Program-made: the position numbers and the translations under genes
Assembly: GCF_030283145.1 (NCBI RefSeq)
Contig: NZ_JASNWE010000001.1
Location: 866,690 to 930,689 of the forward strand
Direction: 5' to 3'
DNA: 64,000 nucleotides
Source: Actinomadura xylanilytica
GTDB taxonomy: Bacteria > Actinomycetota > Actinomycetes > Streptosporangiales > Streptosporangiaceae
Part shown: one piece after another, positions 8,255 to 18,347 of the stretch
How positions within the stretch are numbered: the first letter of the stretch is position 1
Layout of the letters: each line of letters opens with the position of its first letter
The notes under the pieces: generated by a model
Told to the model about the DNA's origin: nothing
What the model saw: only the letters and a program-made list of their open reading frames with translations
Database searches by the model: none

Positions 8255-9390
8255 TTGCTCACCGCCCCCGCGAGCTTGGACAGCGGCTCGCCGAGCGCGT
8301 TGACGGCGTCGCCGAGCTTCTTGCGGTCGGCCTTGCCGACGGTCTCGTAGGACACGTAGCCGTCGCCCTTCTCGTGCTCGGCGAGCAGCTTCTCGACGGC
8401 GGCGAAGTTCTCGTCGAGGTCGCCGGCGAGCGCGGCGTCCTTCTCCTGGACGACCGGCTTGAGCAGCTCGTAGATTTTCTTGGCGCCGTCCACGTTGGCC
8501 TTGAAGTCGACCAGGTCGGTGTGGCTGAACGCCTCCTCCTCACCGGTGACCTTGCCGGTGGCGACCTCGTCGAGCAGTTCCTTGGCGCCGCCCGCCATGT
8601 CGTTGACCGGGTCGAGGGTCAGGCCCGGCAGCCGGGACTTCAGCACGTCGAGGTCCTTGAGGAGCTGCTCGCCGAACTTCTGCTCGCCCTTGACCGAGCC
8701 GTCCTTCCAGAGCGCCTTCTCCAGCAGGTGCCAGCCGGTCCAGCCGGCCTTCTCCTCGGCGGAGAGGTCGGCCTCGCGGGCGTCGATCTTGGGGTCGAGG
8801 TCGCCGAACTTCTCCGCGACCGGCTCGATGGTCTCCCATCCGACCCGGGACGGCGCGTACAGCTCCTTGGCCTTGGCGACGTCGTTCTCGTTCACCGCCG
8901 CCACGAACTGCTTGGTCTTGGTGATCGTGTCGTCCACGTTGGCGATGACGAACGCCTTGTAGTCGGCCGCGGCCTTGGTCAGCCGCTGGTCGCCGCCGCC
9001 GGCGGCCTGTCCGGACACGGTGATGTCCTGGGTCGGGCCCTTGCCGGTCTGCCCGGCGCTGCACAGCACCTTGTAGGTGCCGGCGGCGAGGCTGACCACG
9101 AAGTCCACGCTGGTGCCGGGGCCGATGTTCTCCCGCTCGGCGAGGATCTTGCCGTCCGGCTTGAGCACCTCGAACTCGTTCACCTTCGAGCCCTTGTTGG
9201 CGACCTTGAAAGTGGTCTTGCCCGCGGGCAGCTCCTTCTTGGCGACCTCGCAGGCGTCGTCGGTCGCGGTCACCCCGATCGCCGCGGCACCCGCCGCGCC
9301 CTCGGCGTCCTTCTCACCGCCGCAGGCCGAGAGCAGGGACATCGACAGTACGGCGGCGCCCGTGAGGGCGAGGACCGGGGCAGGGCGCAT
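8251..9390 (-). CDS. efeO: Iron uptake lipoprotein EfeO (cupredoxin + M75 domain)
   Basis: About 379 residues. The N-terminus is a lipoprotein signal with lipobox LLSAC, giving a cell-surface iron-binding protein. Residues 40-120 form the cupredoxin-like EfeO-N domain; the rest is the imelysin/M75 peptidase-like domain with the GWHLLEKALW helix carrying the HxxE metal ligands. The start is the ATG after CTGGAG; in-frame codons further upstream overlap the iron box and are unlikely. EfeO passes iron to the permease EfeU with EfeB acting as peroxidase, but no efeU gene is next to this pair. Regulation by IdeR/DmdR is indicated by the box 24 bases upstream. Confidence 0.93.
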   Translation of the reverse strand: MRPAPVLALTGAAVLSMSLLSACGGEKDAEGAAGAAAIGVTATDDACEVAKKELPAGKTTFKVANKGSKVNEFEVLKPDGKILAERENIGPGTSVDFVVSLAAGTYKVLCSAGQTGKGPTQDITVSGQAAGGGDQRLTKAAADYKAFVIANVDDTITKTKQFVAAVNENDVAKAKELYAPSRVGWETIEPVAEKFGDLDPKIDAREADLSAEEKAGWTGWHLLEKALWKDGSVKGEQKFGEQLLKDLDVLKSRLPGLTLDPVNDMAGGAKELLDEVATGKVTGEEEAFSHTDLVDFKANVDGAKKIYELLKPVVQEKDAALAGDLDENFAAVEKLLAEHEKGDGYVSYETVGKADRKKLGDAVNALGEPLSKLAGAVSK

Positions 9391-9413
9391 GAGGGACTCC
9401 AGGGGAGAACATA

Positions 9414-9432
9414 TTTGGTTAGGCTCGCCTAA
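9414..9432 (-). promoter_or_regulatory. IdeR/DmdR-type iron box in front of efeO
   Basis: The 19 bases TTTGGTTAGGCTCGCCTAA match the actinobacterial iron-box consensus TTAGGTTAGGCTAACCTAA at 16 of 19 positions, and the mismatches leave the dyad largely intact. The site lies 24 bases before the efeO start, where a bound repressor would block transcription. Iron-dependent repression of efeOB is therefore expected. Confidence 0.87.
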
Positions 9433-9531
9433 ATTAGCCAATGCTAACCTCGGTGCGCCAGTCGCCCCCATGACAGAGCGGCACCCCACCCCGGCTGCGA
9501 AGATCAACACATCCGGGAGGGACGTACCGGG

Positions 9532-10032
9532 CTACCTCGGACGGTCGTTCAGGCCGATCGTCAGGTTGCGCGCGGCCATCGGCGGGCCGCCCGGCTGCGC
9601 CTCGCCGAACGGCGGCATCTGCCCGCCGGGCGAATGCTGGGGCCGCTGCCCGTGCTGCGGCTGCCCGTGCTGCGGCTGCCCGTGCTGCGGCTGCTCGCGT
9701 CCGGGCGCCTGCGCCGGCTCGGCCCACACCGCCGTCCCGTACGCGCAGACCTCATGGCCGTTCCCGAGCGCGGCGGTGTCGAAGCACATGCCCACCACGG
9801 CGTTGGCGCCCTTGCGGCGGGCCTCCTCGCCGAGCCGGTCGACCGCCTCGCGCCGCGCCGCGGCCAGGCCGGTGGCCGGACGGTCGCCGGTGACCCGGAA
9901 CGTCGAACTGCTCCCCGGCTGGTCGGACGCGGGCGCCCGCCCCTGATCCGCCTGGACCGCGGTCCCCAGGGCCTCGCCGAGCACGCTGCGGATCTCGTAC
10001 CCCGCCAGGCCGTCAGTCGTCACGATCAGCAT
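9532..10032 (-). CDS. YbjQ/DUF74 family protein with a PQHGQ-repeat tail
   Basis: About 166 residues. The first 110 residues are the YbjQ (DUF74, 'heavy-metal-binding') fold: MLIVTTDGLAGYEI, an internal VDRLGEEARRKGANAVVGM and a CAYGTAVW strand. The C-terminal 50 residues are low-complexity, rich in Gln, His, Gly and Pro, with PQHGQ three times in a row coded by perfect 15-bp DNA repeats. YbjQ proteins form pentamers; their function is not settled and the metal-binding label comes from the family name. The start is the ATG before LIVTTD; no good ribosome site is visible. It reads in the same direction as efeO but its stop is 141 bp before the efeO start. Confidence 0.82.
   Translation of the reverse strand: MLIVTTDGLAGYEIRSVLGEALGTAVQADQGRAPASDQPGSSSTFRVTGDRPATGLAAARREAVDRLGEEARRKGANAVVGMCFDTAALGNGHEVCAYGTAVWAEPAQAPGREQPQHGQPQHGQPQHGQRPQHSPGGQMPPFGEAQPGGPPMAARNLTIGLNDRPR
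9646..9690. repeat. Three perfect 15-bp repeats inside the YbjQ gene
   Basis: CTGCCCGTGCTGCGG three times in tandem, coding PQHGQ repeats on the minus strand. The unit is a multiple of three, so copy-number change by slippage would keep the frame. Confidence 0.9.
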
Positions 10033-10123
10033 GGCCACACGGTATTCCACCCCCCGACGGATGACGCCCTTCCCCCTTCGCGACGATCCACGGCACGGTG
10101 GCAGTGCCGGTGAGCGGCGTCCC

Positions 10124-10161
10124 GCGAACCGCCCCCGCACCGTGGGTGGGGGGCGGTTCGC
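10124..10161 (-). terminator. Terminator after rpoD
   Basis: A perfect 13-bp inverted repeat (GCGAACCGCCCCC / GGGGGCGGTTCGC) around 12 bases, beginning eight bases after the sigma-factor stop codon. Confidence 0.8.
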
Positions 10162-10169
10162 CGAAGGGG

Positions 10170-11348
<1,179 letters not shown>

Positions 11349-11389
11349 GAGGGGCCTAGATCACAGGACCTATTTTGCGGTCTCTTGAC

Positions 11390-13348
11390 TTACTGCGACC
11401 CAAGCCCGCGCTCGCGCAACACCCGTCTCTGCTGCTCAAGCGCGACAAGATCGCCGAAGAGCCGGTTGTACTCCTCGGGCTGCTCGGCCGGATTCAGCCG
11501 CTGGAGTTTAGATTTGGCGTTCGCGATCATGCGGGTGAGCTGGCGTTCCTGTATTCGGGCCAGCAGTTCCACGCCATAGCGGTCGTCCGAATCCTGGGCG
11601 GCGTGCACCGGCTCCACCCCGAACAGCGTCACCAGGCCCTTGACCTGCTCGTTCGGGGCGTGCTCGAGCAGCAGCGCGACCCATTCGGCACTCCCCCCGG
11701 CGAGCGCGACCCCGCCGGCCGCGGCGATGACCGCCCGCACCGCCACGTGCGGTGGCGCGATGAACGCCTCGGGCGGCACCTCGTCGAACCCCGGGCCGAG
11801 CACCGCGGGCCGCTGCACCGCGAGTTTGAGCAGCTCGCGCTCGCGCTGCACCTCGGGATCGTTCGGATCGTAGGCCGGACGCTCGGCCAGGGGACGCGCC
11901 TCGCCCTGCCGCCGCGGGTCGCCCTGCTGCCCGCGGTCGCCGCGGCCGGCTCCCTGGCGCCCGCCGTTGCCCTGGCCGCCCCCTTGGCGCCCGCCGTTGC
12001 CCTGGCCGCGCGCCTGATCGCGCGCCGACAGCTCGCGGACGCGGCGCAGCACGAACTGCTCGTCCATGATGCCGAGCCAGCGGTCGAGGCTGACCGCGTA
12101 CATCTGCCGCAGCGACCGGTCCTTGATCGCCGCGACCACCGGGGCCGCCGCGTCGAGCGCGGCCAGCCGCCCCTCGGCGGTGTCGAGGTCGTGCCGCTGG
12201 ATCGCGCTGCGCACCGCGAACTCGAACAGCGGGAGCCGCGAGGCCACCAGATCGCGCACCGCCGCGTCGCCGTGCCGGATCCGCAGGTCGCACGGGTCGA
12301 GCCCGTCGGGCTGAACGGCGACGAAGGTCTGCGTGACGAACTTCTGCTCGTCGGCGAACGCGCGCAGCGCCGCCTTCTGCCCTGCCGAGTCGCCGTCGAA
12401 GGTAAAGATGACCTCGCCGCGGAACTCGTCCTGGTCCATCAGCAGCCGGCGCAGCACCTTGATGTGGTCGTCGCCGAACGAGGTGCCGCAGGTCGCGATC
12501 GCGGTGGGGATGCCGCTCAGATGGCAGGCCATCACGTCGGTGTAGCCCTCGACCACGACCGCCTGCCGCCGCCGGGCGATCTCCTTCTTGGCCAGGTCGG
12601 CGCCGTACAGCACCGAGCCCTTGTGGAAGATCGGCGACTCGGGGGTGTTGAGGTACTTGGGCCCGTCGTCGTCCTCGTACAGCTTGCGCGCGCCGAATCC
12701 GATCACGTCGCCGGTGAGGTCGCGGATCGGCCAGATCAGCCGGCCGCGGAACCGGTCCATCGGCCCGCGCCGGCCCTCCTTGACCAGCCCGCCCGCGATC
12801 ATCTCCTTGTCGGAGAAGCCGCGCAGGCGCAGGTGCCGGACGAGCGCCTCCCACTCGCGCGGCGCGAAGCCGACCCCGAACCGGGCCGCGTCGGCGGCCT
12901 CGAAGCCCCGCTCGGACAAGAACCTGCGGCCGATGATCGCCTCGGCCGAGCCGAGCTGCTCGGCGAAGTACTCGGCGGCGGCCTTGTGCGCCTCGATCAG
13001 CCGGGCGCGCTGCCCGCCGTCCTGCCGGGGCCGGGCGCCGCCCTCCTCGTACCGGAGCTGGATCCCGACCTGCGCCGCGAGCCGCTCGACCGACTCGGAG
13101 AACGACAGGTGCTCGATCTCCTGCACGAACTTGATGACGTCGCCGCCGACGCCGCAGCCGAAGCAGTACCAGAGCCCGCGGCTCGGGGTCACATTGAACG
13201 AGGGCGACTTCTCCTCGTGGAAGGGGCACAGGCCCTTGAGGTTGCCGCCGCCGGCGTTGCGGAGCTGGAGGTACTCCGCGATCACGTCGGCGACGGACGA
13301 CCGCTCTCGTACGAGCGCGATGTCCTCATTGCGAATCCGGCCTGCCAC
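11390..13348 (-). CDS. dnaG: DNA primase DnaG
   Basis: About 652 residues. It makes RNA primers at the replication fork. The N-terminal CHC2 zinc domain shows CPFHEEKSPSF and CFGCGVGG; the TOPRIM part includes VVVEGYTDVMA and FTFDGDSAGQKAALRA. The C-terminal helicase-binding domain follows a low-complexity linker at about residues 450-490, made of Gly-Gln-Asn-Arg repeats. The start is the GTG giving VAGRIRNEDIALVRE, which lines up with the usual DnaG N-terminus; an in-frame extension upstream is Ala/Pro-rich and not conserved. It is followed directly by rpoD. Confidence 0.93.
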   Translation of the reverse strand: MAGRIRNEDIALVRERSSVADVIAEYLQLRNAGGGNLKGLCPFHEEKSPSFNVTPSRGLWYCFGCGVGGDVIKFVQEIEHLSFSESVERLAAQVGIQLRYEEGGARPRQDGGQRARLIEAHKAAAEYFAEQLGSAEAIIGRRFLSERGFEAADAARFGVGFAPREWEALVRHLRLRGFSDKEMIAGGLVKEGRRGPMDRFRGRLIWPIRDLTGDVIGFGARKLYEDDDGPKYLNTPESPIFHKGSVLYGADLAKKEIARRRQAVVVEGYTDVMACHLSGIPTAIATCGTSFGDDHIKVLRRLLMDQDEFRGEVIFTFDGDSAGQKAALRAFADEQKFVTQTFVAVQPDGLDPCDLRIRHGDAAVRDLVASRLPLFEFAVRSAIQRHDLDTAEGRLAALDAAAPVVAAIKDRSLRQMYAVSLDRWLGIMDEQFVLRRVRELSARDQARGQGNGGRQGGGQGNGGRQGAGRGDRGQQGDPRRQGEARPLAERPAYDPNDPEVQRERELLKLAVQRPAVLGPGFDEVPPEAFIAPPHVAVRAVIAAAGGVALAGGSAEWVALLLEHAPNEQVKGLVTLFGVEPVHAAQDSDDRYGVELLARIQERQLTRMIANAKSKLQRLNPAEQPEEYNRLFGDLVALEQQRRVLRERGLGSQ

Positions 13349-13469
13349 GGCGGCGAGTCTAATGGCGCGGCCCGGCATCCGGCGCATCCCGATGGAACCG
13401 GGCACCGCCCCGGCGGCGGCGGACGGGCGCACCGTCCCCACCGCCGCCGGAGCAGAGGACACTGGGGGG

Positions 13470-14069
13470 ATGACCCGATCACTGGTGTGGGTGAAGCCCG
13501 CGGGCGCGGAGACGGCGGACGTCGACCTCGGCGGGGGGCGGCTGGCCGCGTCCGGGGCCGCCCTCGGCGGCGGGCCGTTCCCCTATCGGCTGGAGTACGA
13601 GCTGACCACGGGTGAGAGGTACGTCACCGCGCGGCTGCTGGTCCGGGCGAACGGGATCGACCCCGAGACCGGGCCGTGGGAGCGGGCGCTGGAGCTGATC
13701 AACCGGCCGGAGGGCGACTGGACCGTCAACGCCCGCTCGGAGGGGCACGTGGCGATGCCGCCGCCCGGCGGGGACGCGGAGGCGGTGCGGGGCGCGCTCG
13801 ACTGCGACCTCGGCCTGTCCCCGCTCACCAACTCGATGCCGGTGCTGCGGTCGGGGTTCCTGGACGGCGGCCCGCCGGCCGAGCACCTCATGGCCTGGGT
13901 GTCGGTCCCCGACCTGGCGGTGCGGCCGTCCCGGCAGACGTACGCGTTCGTCCGCCGGGAGGGCGACCGCTCGGTGGTGCGGTACTCCAGCCCGGGGTTC
14001 GTGGAGGAGATCATCTTCGACCGGGACGGGCTGGTGCTCGACTACCCATCCATCGGGCACCGGGTCTGA
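13470..14069 (+). CDS. DUF1089/COG3554 putative glycolipid-binding protein
   Basis: A 199-residue protein with no signal peptide or membrane helix. Features fitting the DUF1089 family are LEYELTTGERYVTARLLVRA near the N-terminus, ELINRPEGDWTVNA, LDCDLGLSPLTNSMPVLRSG in the middle and a C-terminal VEEIIFDRDGLVLDYPSIGHRV. Structural work on relatives shows a beta-barrel that can hold a lipid, hence the 'glycolipid-binding' name, but a physiological role is not established. It starts at the ATG next to a run of G and is convergent with the peptidase gene, separated by a strong bidirectional terminator. Confidence 0.8.
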   Translation: MTRSLVWVKPAGAETADVDLGGGRLAASGAALGGGPFPYRLEYELTTGERYVTARLLVRANGIDPETGPWERALELINRPEGDWTVNARSEGHVAMPPPGGDAEAVRGALDCDLGLSPLTNSMPVLRSGFLDGGPPAEHLMAWVSVPDLAVRPSRQTYAFVRREGDRSVVRYSSPGFVEEIIFDRDGLVLDYPSIGHRV

Positions 14070-14090
14070 GGCGCCGCCGCCGCCGGCGTT

Positions 14091-14134
14091 CCCGGGCGAA
14101 GGCCCCGCCGGGAACGCCGGGGCCTTCGCCCGGG
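14091..14134. terminator. Strong bidirectional terminator
   Basis: A perfect 17-bp inverted repeat (starts CCCGGGCGAAGGCCCCG) around a 10-base loop between two convergent genes. Confidence 0.85.
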
Positions 14135-14139
14135 ACCGG

Positions 14140-15690
14140 TCAGCGGACCCTGAAGGCGTCGAAGAGGCGGTACATGAACTCGGTGCCCTGCTGGAGGGCG
14201 GCGACGCCGATGCGCTCATCGGTGCCGTGCATGGTGATGAGCTGGTCGTTGTCGAGGACGTACGGGTAGACGCCGTAGCCGGGCACGCCGCGCGACGTCC
14301 ACGGGGAGAGGCTGGTGCCCGCCTCGAAGAGCGCGGGCGCGAACACCGCGTCCGGGTAGGTCTTGCCGGCGGCGGCGCGGACGGCTGAGTAGAGGGGCGA
14401 GTCGATGCTGGACGGGGGCGCGGCCGACTTCGCGTCCAGGCGCTTGAGCACGTCCTCCTCCGACTCCCCCGCCTCGCCCGCGACCTTGACCGTCACGTCG
14501 CGGCCGTGCAGGCGCTCGCGCAGCTGCGCCACGAAGTCCCGGGGGCGCTGCCCCCCGGGGATGCCGCGGCAGTTGAGGCGGAGCGTGGCGGTCGAGGGGA
14601 TGACGTTCTCCTTGTAGCCCGCGTCCTCGATGACGAAGGCGTGGGTGGTGCGCAGCAGTGCGCGGTGCAGCCAGGGGTACGAACTGCGCTTGACGACCAG
14701 GGCGGCGGCCCGTTCGCGCGCGGCCTGGCTGCGGGCCGAGAGCATCAGCTCCAGCGCCCGCCTGAACGCGCCGTCGTCCGTCGCCTTGGCCAGCGCGCCG
14801 AAGTACTCGCGGGTGACCGGGGTGAGCGCGACGGGCGCGAGCCAGGTGTCGATGGCCGCGACCGCGCGGGACAGGGTGGCTACGGCCGAGTCGGGGCTGG
14901 GCTTGGAGGAGTGCGTGGCGGTGCCGTCGGCGACCAGGTCGAGGTTGAAGTAGACCTTGTCCTGGCGGGTCACGGTGATGAGCATCGGGGTCTCGCGGTC
15001 CTTCTGCGCGAGGAACCAGCCGCCCTCGGTCAGCACCATGCCCGCGTCGATCTTGTCCCAGTGGTGCTCGGCGAGCCAGCCGGAGCCGTACGGGCCGGAC
15101 TCCTCGTCGCAGTCGGTCAGGACGATGATGTCGCGGTCGAACCGGGCGCCCTCCTTGACGTGCCGGAGCAGCGCGGTGACGAACGCGGCGTTGGCGCCCT
15201 TCATGTCGAGCGAGCCGCGGCCGTAGACCTCGCCGTTCTTGACCACGCCCGCGAACGGGTCGACCGACCATTTGTCACGTTCCACCGGAACGACATCGGA
15301 ATGTCCGAGCAGCAGCAGCGGAGCCGCCGAGCCGGTGCCCTTGATCCGGGCGATGAGGTGGACGTTGTCCTTCTTCGGGGTGGGGACGATCTCGGCGGGG
15401 ACGCCGGCCGACTCCCAGACGCCCTTGAGCATCTCGGCGTGCGGCCGGGTGATCCCGCCGTCGCCGTGGTTCTGGGTGTCGAAGGCCAGCATCTTCTTGA
15501 GCAGGGCGAGCGGATCGAGGTCAGCGGGCGCGATCCCGCGGGCGGGCACGGTCCCCCGGGCGGCGGCGGGCGCGGCGGCGGCGGTGCCCCCGGCGAGGGC
15601 ACCCCCGGCGAGCAGGACCGCGCCGGCACCGGTGCGGTGCAGGAACGTTCGGCGGCTGACGGGCTCTGGGAAATCGGTCGGCGTTGACAT
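14140..15690 (-). CDS. Secreted M20 family metallopeptidase
   Basis: A 516-residue zinc peptidase. The N-terminus is a Tat signal: SRRTFLHRTGAGAVLLAGGAL followed by an alanine-rich cleavage region. Catalytic-site segments of the M20/ArgE/CPG2 family are present: LLLLGHSDVVPVE (zinc His), GRGSLDMKGANAA (bridging Asp) and LTDCDEESGPYG (general base and zinc ligand Glu). The dimerisation domain follows at about residues 240-390. Family members hydrolyse peptides, dipeptides or N-acyl amino acids; the substrate cannot be told here. The ATG start has GAGGAGCTCCT in front. It has no close operon partner. Confidence 0.88.
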   Translation of the reverse strand: MSTPTDFPEPVSRRTFLHRTGAGAVLLAGGALAGGTAAAAPAAARGTVPARGIAPADLDPLALLKKMLAFDTQNHGDGGITRPHAEMLKGVWESAGVPAEIVPTPKKDNVHLIARIKGTGSAAPLLLLGHSDVVPVERDKWSVDPFAGVVKNGEVYGRGSLDMKGANAAFVTALLRHVKEGARFDRDIIVLTDCDEESGPYGSGWLAEHHWDKIDAGMVLTEGGWFLAQKDRETPMLITVTRQDKVYFNLDLVADGTATHSSKPSPDSAVATLSRAVAAIDTWLAPVALTPVTREYFGALAKATDDGAFRRALELMLSARSQAARERAAALVVKRSSYPWLHRALLRTTHAFVIEDAGYKENVIPSTATLRLNCRGIPGGQRPRDFVAQLRERLHGRDVTVKVAGEAGESEEDVLKRLDAKSAAPPSSIDSPLYSAVRAAAGKTYPDAVFAPALFEAGTSLSPWTSRGVPGYGVYPYVLDNDQLITMHGTDERIGVAALQQGTEFMYRLFDAFRVR

Positions 15691-16058
15691 AGGAGCTCCT
15701 CATGATGGGTTGGCGGAGGCTGCCTCGGGGACCGGGTGGGGAGCGCTCAGCGCCGCCGGACGGCGGCCGTCACCTCCGGGCCATTGGTGATCACCATCAG
15801 CACGTTGATCGTCCCGGCCCGGACGATCGTTACGCGCGGCGGCGCGGGCGTGCGGGCGTGCGGCACGCGGTCGCCGCGGGCGGAATGGGCACGTCCGGAC
15901 GGAGAACCGAGAGTGCGGGCGAGGACGCGGGAAGGGCGCGGGGACCGTGGCCGGGTCCGGCCGCGCCTGGGCCCCGCGCGGGCAGGGGCGCTCTGGACAA
16001 ACCGGCGGGCGCACGATGGGATGGCGGACCGAGATCTCGCCCACCACCAGGCGGCCCG
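15691..16058. other. Gene-poor stretch with a possible gene remnant
   Basis: This 368-bp gap has no complete gene that I can support. On the minus strand around 15747-15850 a short run reads VTIVRAGTINVLMVITNGPEVTAAVRRR before a stop and looks protein-like, but it has no plausible start or upstream domain in frame. With the damaged ABC ATPase next to it, this may be a decayed locus. Confidence 0.4.
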
Positions 16059-16811
16059 ATGACGCAGGTTGTGCTCGACGGCATTGACAAGGTGTATCCC
16101 GGCATGGCCGACCGGATCGCGGTGCTGCGCGACGGCCTGCTGGAGGACGTCGGGACGCCCGAGCAGATCTACCAGGACCCGGCCACGGTGTTCGTCGCGG
16201 CGTTCCTCAGCACCCCGCCGATCAACCTGCTGCAAGCGCGGGCGTGGGTGCAGGAGGGGCAGAGCGTGCTGCTCGACCTCGGCCCGCAGCGGCTCACCAT
16301 CCCGGCGCACGACCCGCGCGCCGCGGCGATGATCAGCCATCACGGCGCCCCGGTCATCGTCGGGATCCGCCCGGACGCCCTCACCCTCGCGACCGGCACG
16401 TCCGGCACGTCCGACACGAAGAGCGCGGACGGCGCGGGCAGGGCGGTGCTGTCCGGGTGCGTCCGCGCGCTGGAGTTCCACGGGTCCGACTGGCTCGCCT
16501 ACGCCGAGGCGGGCATCGCCACGGCCGACCCGAACGAGGTGGGCCGCGCGCACGCCGCCGCCTCGCCCGATCCGGGGCCGTCCGGGCTCGCGGGCCGGAT
16601 GCGCGGGCTGCTCGGCCTAGCCGGCGCGGGCGCCGTTCCGGACGAGGTCTCCGAGGAGCACTCCGGCCACCACCGGCGCTCGGACCTGGTGTTCCGCATC
16701 GCGTCCGGCCGCCGTCCGAGCCGGGGCGACCGGGTGGACCTGGGCGTCGACCTGAGCCGGGTCCTGCTGTTCGGCGCCGACGGCCGGCGCGTCACCCCGG
16801 TCCGCCGCTGA
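16059..16811 (+). pseudogene. CUT1 sugar-ABC ATPase (MsiK/UgpC type) lacking its nucleotide-binding core
   Basis: The frame starts MTQVVLDGIDKVYPG, the usual N-terminus of MalK/UgpC/MsiK ATPases, and then jumps directly to MADRIAVLRDGLLEDVGTP, which normally lies just after the switch histidine. About 200 residues carrying Walker A, Q-loop, signature, Walker B and the switch His are missing, but the frame is kept. The rest of the protein (to residue 250) is the TOBE/OB regulatory domain, NLLQARAWVQEG and IVGIRPDALTL, with an unusual loop of about 55 residues. Such a protein cannot hydrolyse ATP. It is most likely a decayed gene after an in-frame deletion; a retained regulatory fragment is possible. 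No permease or sugar-binding gene is nearby. Confidence 0.75.
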
Positions 16812-16820
16812 GGCCGTCCC

Positions 16821-18266
16821 CTAGAGCGCGTCGAGCACGCCGCGCAGGCGGCGCAGGCCCTCGTCGATCTCGGCGGGGCGCACGGCTCCGTACCCGAAGA
16901 CCAGGCCGGACATCGGCGGCTCGGTCACGGCGAACTCCGAGAGCGGGAAGAGCCCGACGCCCTCCGCCAGCGCGCGCCGCGCCACCTCCGCGTCGTCCAC
17001 GGGCCCCTCGCCCGGCCGCCCGGCGTGCGTGCCGTCCGGGAAGGTGGCGCTCAGGTGCAGACCGGCGGCGGACGGGACGATCTCCAGCCGGCCCGCGAAG
17101 TCGCGGGCCAGCAGCTCGCCGATCCGTTCGTGCCGGGTCTGGTAGCGGCGGCGCGAGGCGCGGATGTGCCGGGCCAGCAGCCCCTCGTCGATGAAGCGCG
17201 CCAGCGCGGCCTGGACGGGCAGGTCGGCGTGCCAGGACGAGACGTAGCGGGCCAGCCGGAACGCTTCGTGCAGCGCGGGCGGGGCCACCAGGAAGCCGAG
17301 TCGCAGCGCCGGTCTCATGATCTTGGAGAAGGTCCCGACGTACAGCACCCGGCCGTCGCCGTCGAGGCTCTGGAGCGGCTCGACCGGACGGCCGCCGTAG
17401 CGGTACTCGGTGTCGTAGTCGTCCTCGATGATCACCACGTCCCGGCGCCGCGCCCAGTCGAGCAGCGCCGTGCGGCGCGGCAGCGACATGGGCATGCCGA
17501 GCGGGAACTGGTGGGACGGTGTGACGTACACCGCCCGCGCGTCGACCGGCAGCGCGTCGACCCGCAGCCCCTCGGCGTCGACCGGGACGCCGCGCACCCG
17601 CATGCCGAGCGACCGGAACAGCATGCGGGCGGGCGGGTAGCCGGGGTCCTCGACCGCGACGACCGAGCCGGGTTCGAGCAGCACCCGCCCGATCAGGTCC
17701 AGGGCCTGCTGGATCCCGGCCGTCACCACGACGTCGCCCGCGCCGGCCCGCACCGAGCGGGAGACGCCGATGTGCCGGGCGATCGCGGCGCGCAGCGCGG
17801 GCAGCCCGGCCGGGTCACCGGCGGCCCCCGGGCCGGGCAGCGCCGAGGGCCGCAGCACCGCGGACATCAGCCGCCGCCACGACTCGTACGGGAACAGCCG
17901 GACGTCGGGGAGCCCGGCGCGGAAGTCCCAGGTGAGGCCCGCCGCGGGGCCGGGCCAGACCTCGACGCCGTCCCAGACCGGCCGGGGCCGCAGCGGGGAC
18001 GCGGCCGGCGCGCCCCGGGACGCGGGCCATGCCTCCTGGACGAACGTCCCAGCGCCCACCCGGCTGCGGAGGAAGCCCTCGGCGGCGAGCCGGTCGTAGG
18101 CGACGGCGACGGTGTTGCGGGAGATCTCCAGCCGCCGCGCGAGCTCCCGGGTCGGCGGCAGCGCGTCGCCGGTCCGCAGCCTGCCGTCCCGGACCGCGGA
18201 CCTGAGCTGCCGGTAGATCTGCCCGGACAGGTCGCGGCGGCCGGCCAGGCTGATGTGGACCTCCAT
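16821..18266 (-). CDS. MocR/PdxR-type transcription regulator (GntR HTH + aminotransferase)
   Basis: 481 residues in two parts. Residues 8-75 form a GntR winged helix: IYRQLRSAVRDGRLRTGD, PPTRELARRLEISRNTVAVAY and FLRSRVGAGTFV. Residues 110-480 are a fold type I aminotransferase-like domain that binds pyridoxal phosphate, with VIIEDDYDTEYRYGG and the cofactor lysine in VGTFSKIMRPALRLGF. MocR regulators sense PLP or amino-acid adducts and control vitamin B6, GABA or amino-acid genes. It is divergent from a DinB-type gene with only 81 bp between, so that gene is the likely target, together with autoregulation. Confidence 0.9.
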   Translation of the reverse strand: MEVHISLAGRRDLSGQIYRQLRSAVRDGRLRTGDALPPTRELARRLEISRNTVAVAYDRLAAEGFLRSRVGAGTFVQEAWPASRGAPAASPLRPRPVWDGVEVWPGPAAGLTWDFRAGLPDVRLFPYESWRRLMSAVLRPSALPGPGAAGDPAGLPALRAAIARHIGVSRSVRAGAGDVVVTAGIQQALDLIGRVLLEPGSVVAVEDPGYPPARMLFRSLGMRVRGVPVDAEGLRVDALPVDARAVYVTPSHQFPLGMPMSLPRRTALLDWARRRDVVIIEDDYDTEYRYGGRPVEPLQSLDGDGRVLYVGTFSKIMRPALRLGFLVAPPALHEAFRLARYVSSWHADLPVQAALARFIDEGLLARHIRASRRRYQTRHERIGELLARDFAGRLEIVPSAAGLHLSATFPDGTHAGRPGEGPVDDAEVARRALAEGVGLFPLSEFAVTEPPMSGLVFGYGAVRPAEIDEGLRRLRGVLDAL

Positions 18267-18347
18267 CGGCCGAGCCTAAATCGGCTCAGTCGGTTCGCGC
18301 AATTTTGGCCCTTCGCCTGGGCCTCTGTCCGGGCCTACGGTGAGGGC

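Noticed and set aside
15702..16058. N-terminal extension of the damaged ABC ATPase frame
   Set aside because: The true family N-terminus begins at 16059; the preceding translation is low-complexity and non-conserved.
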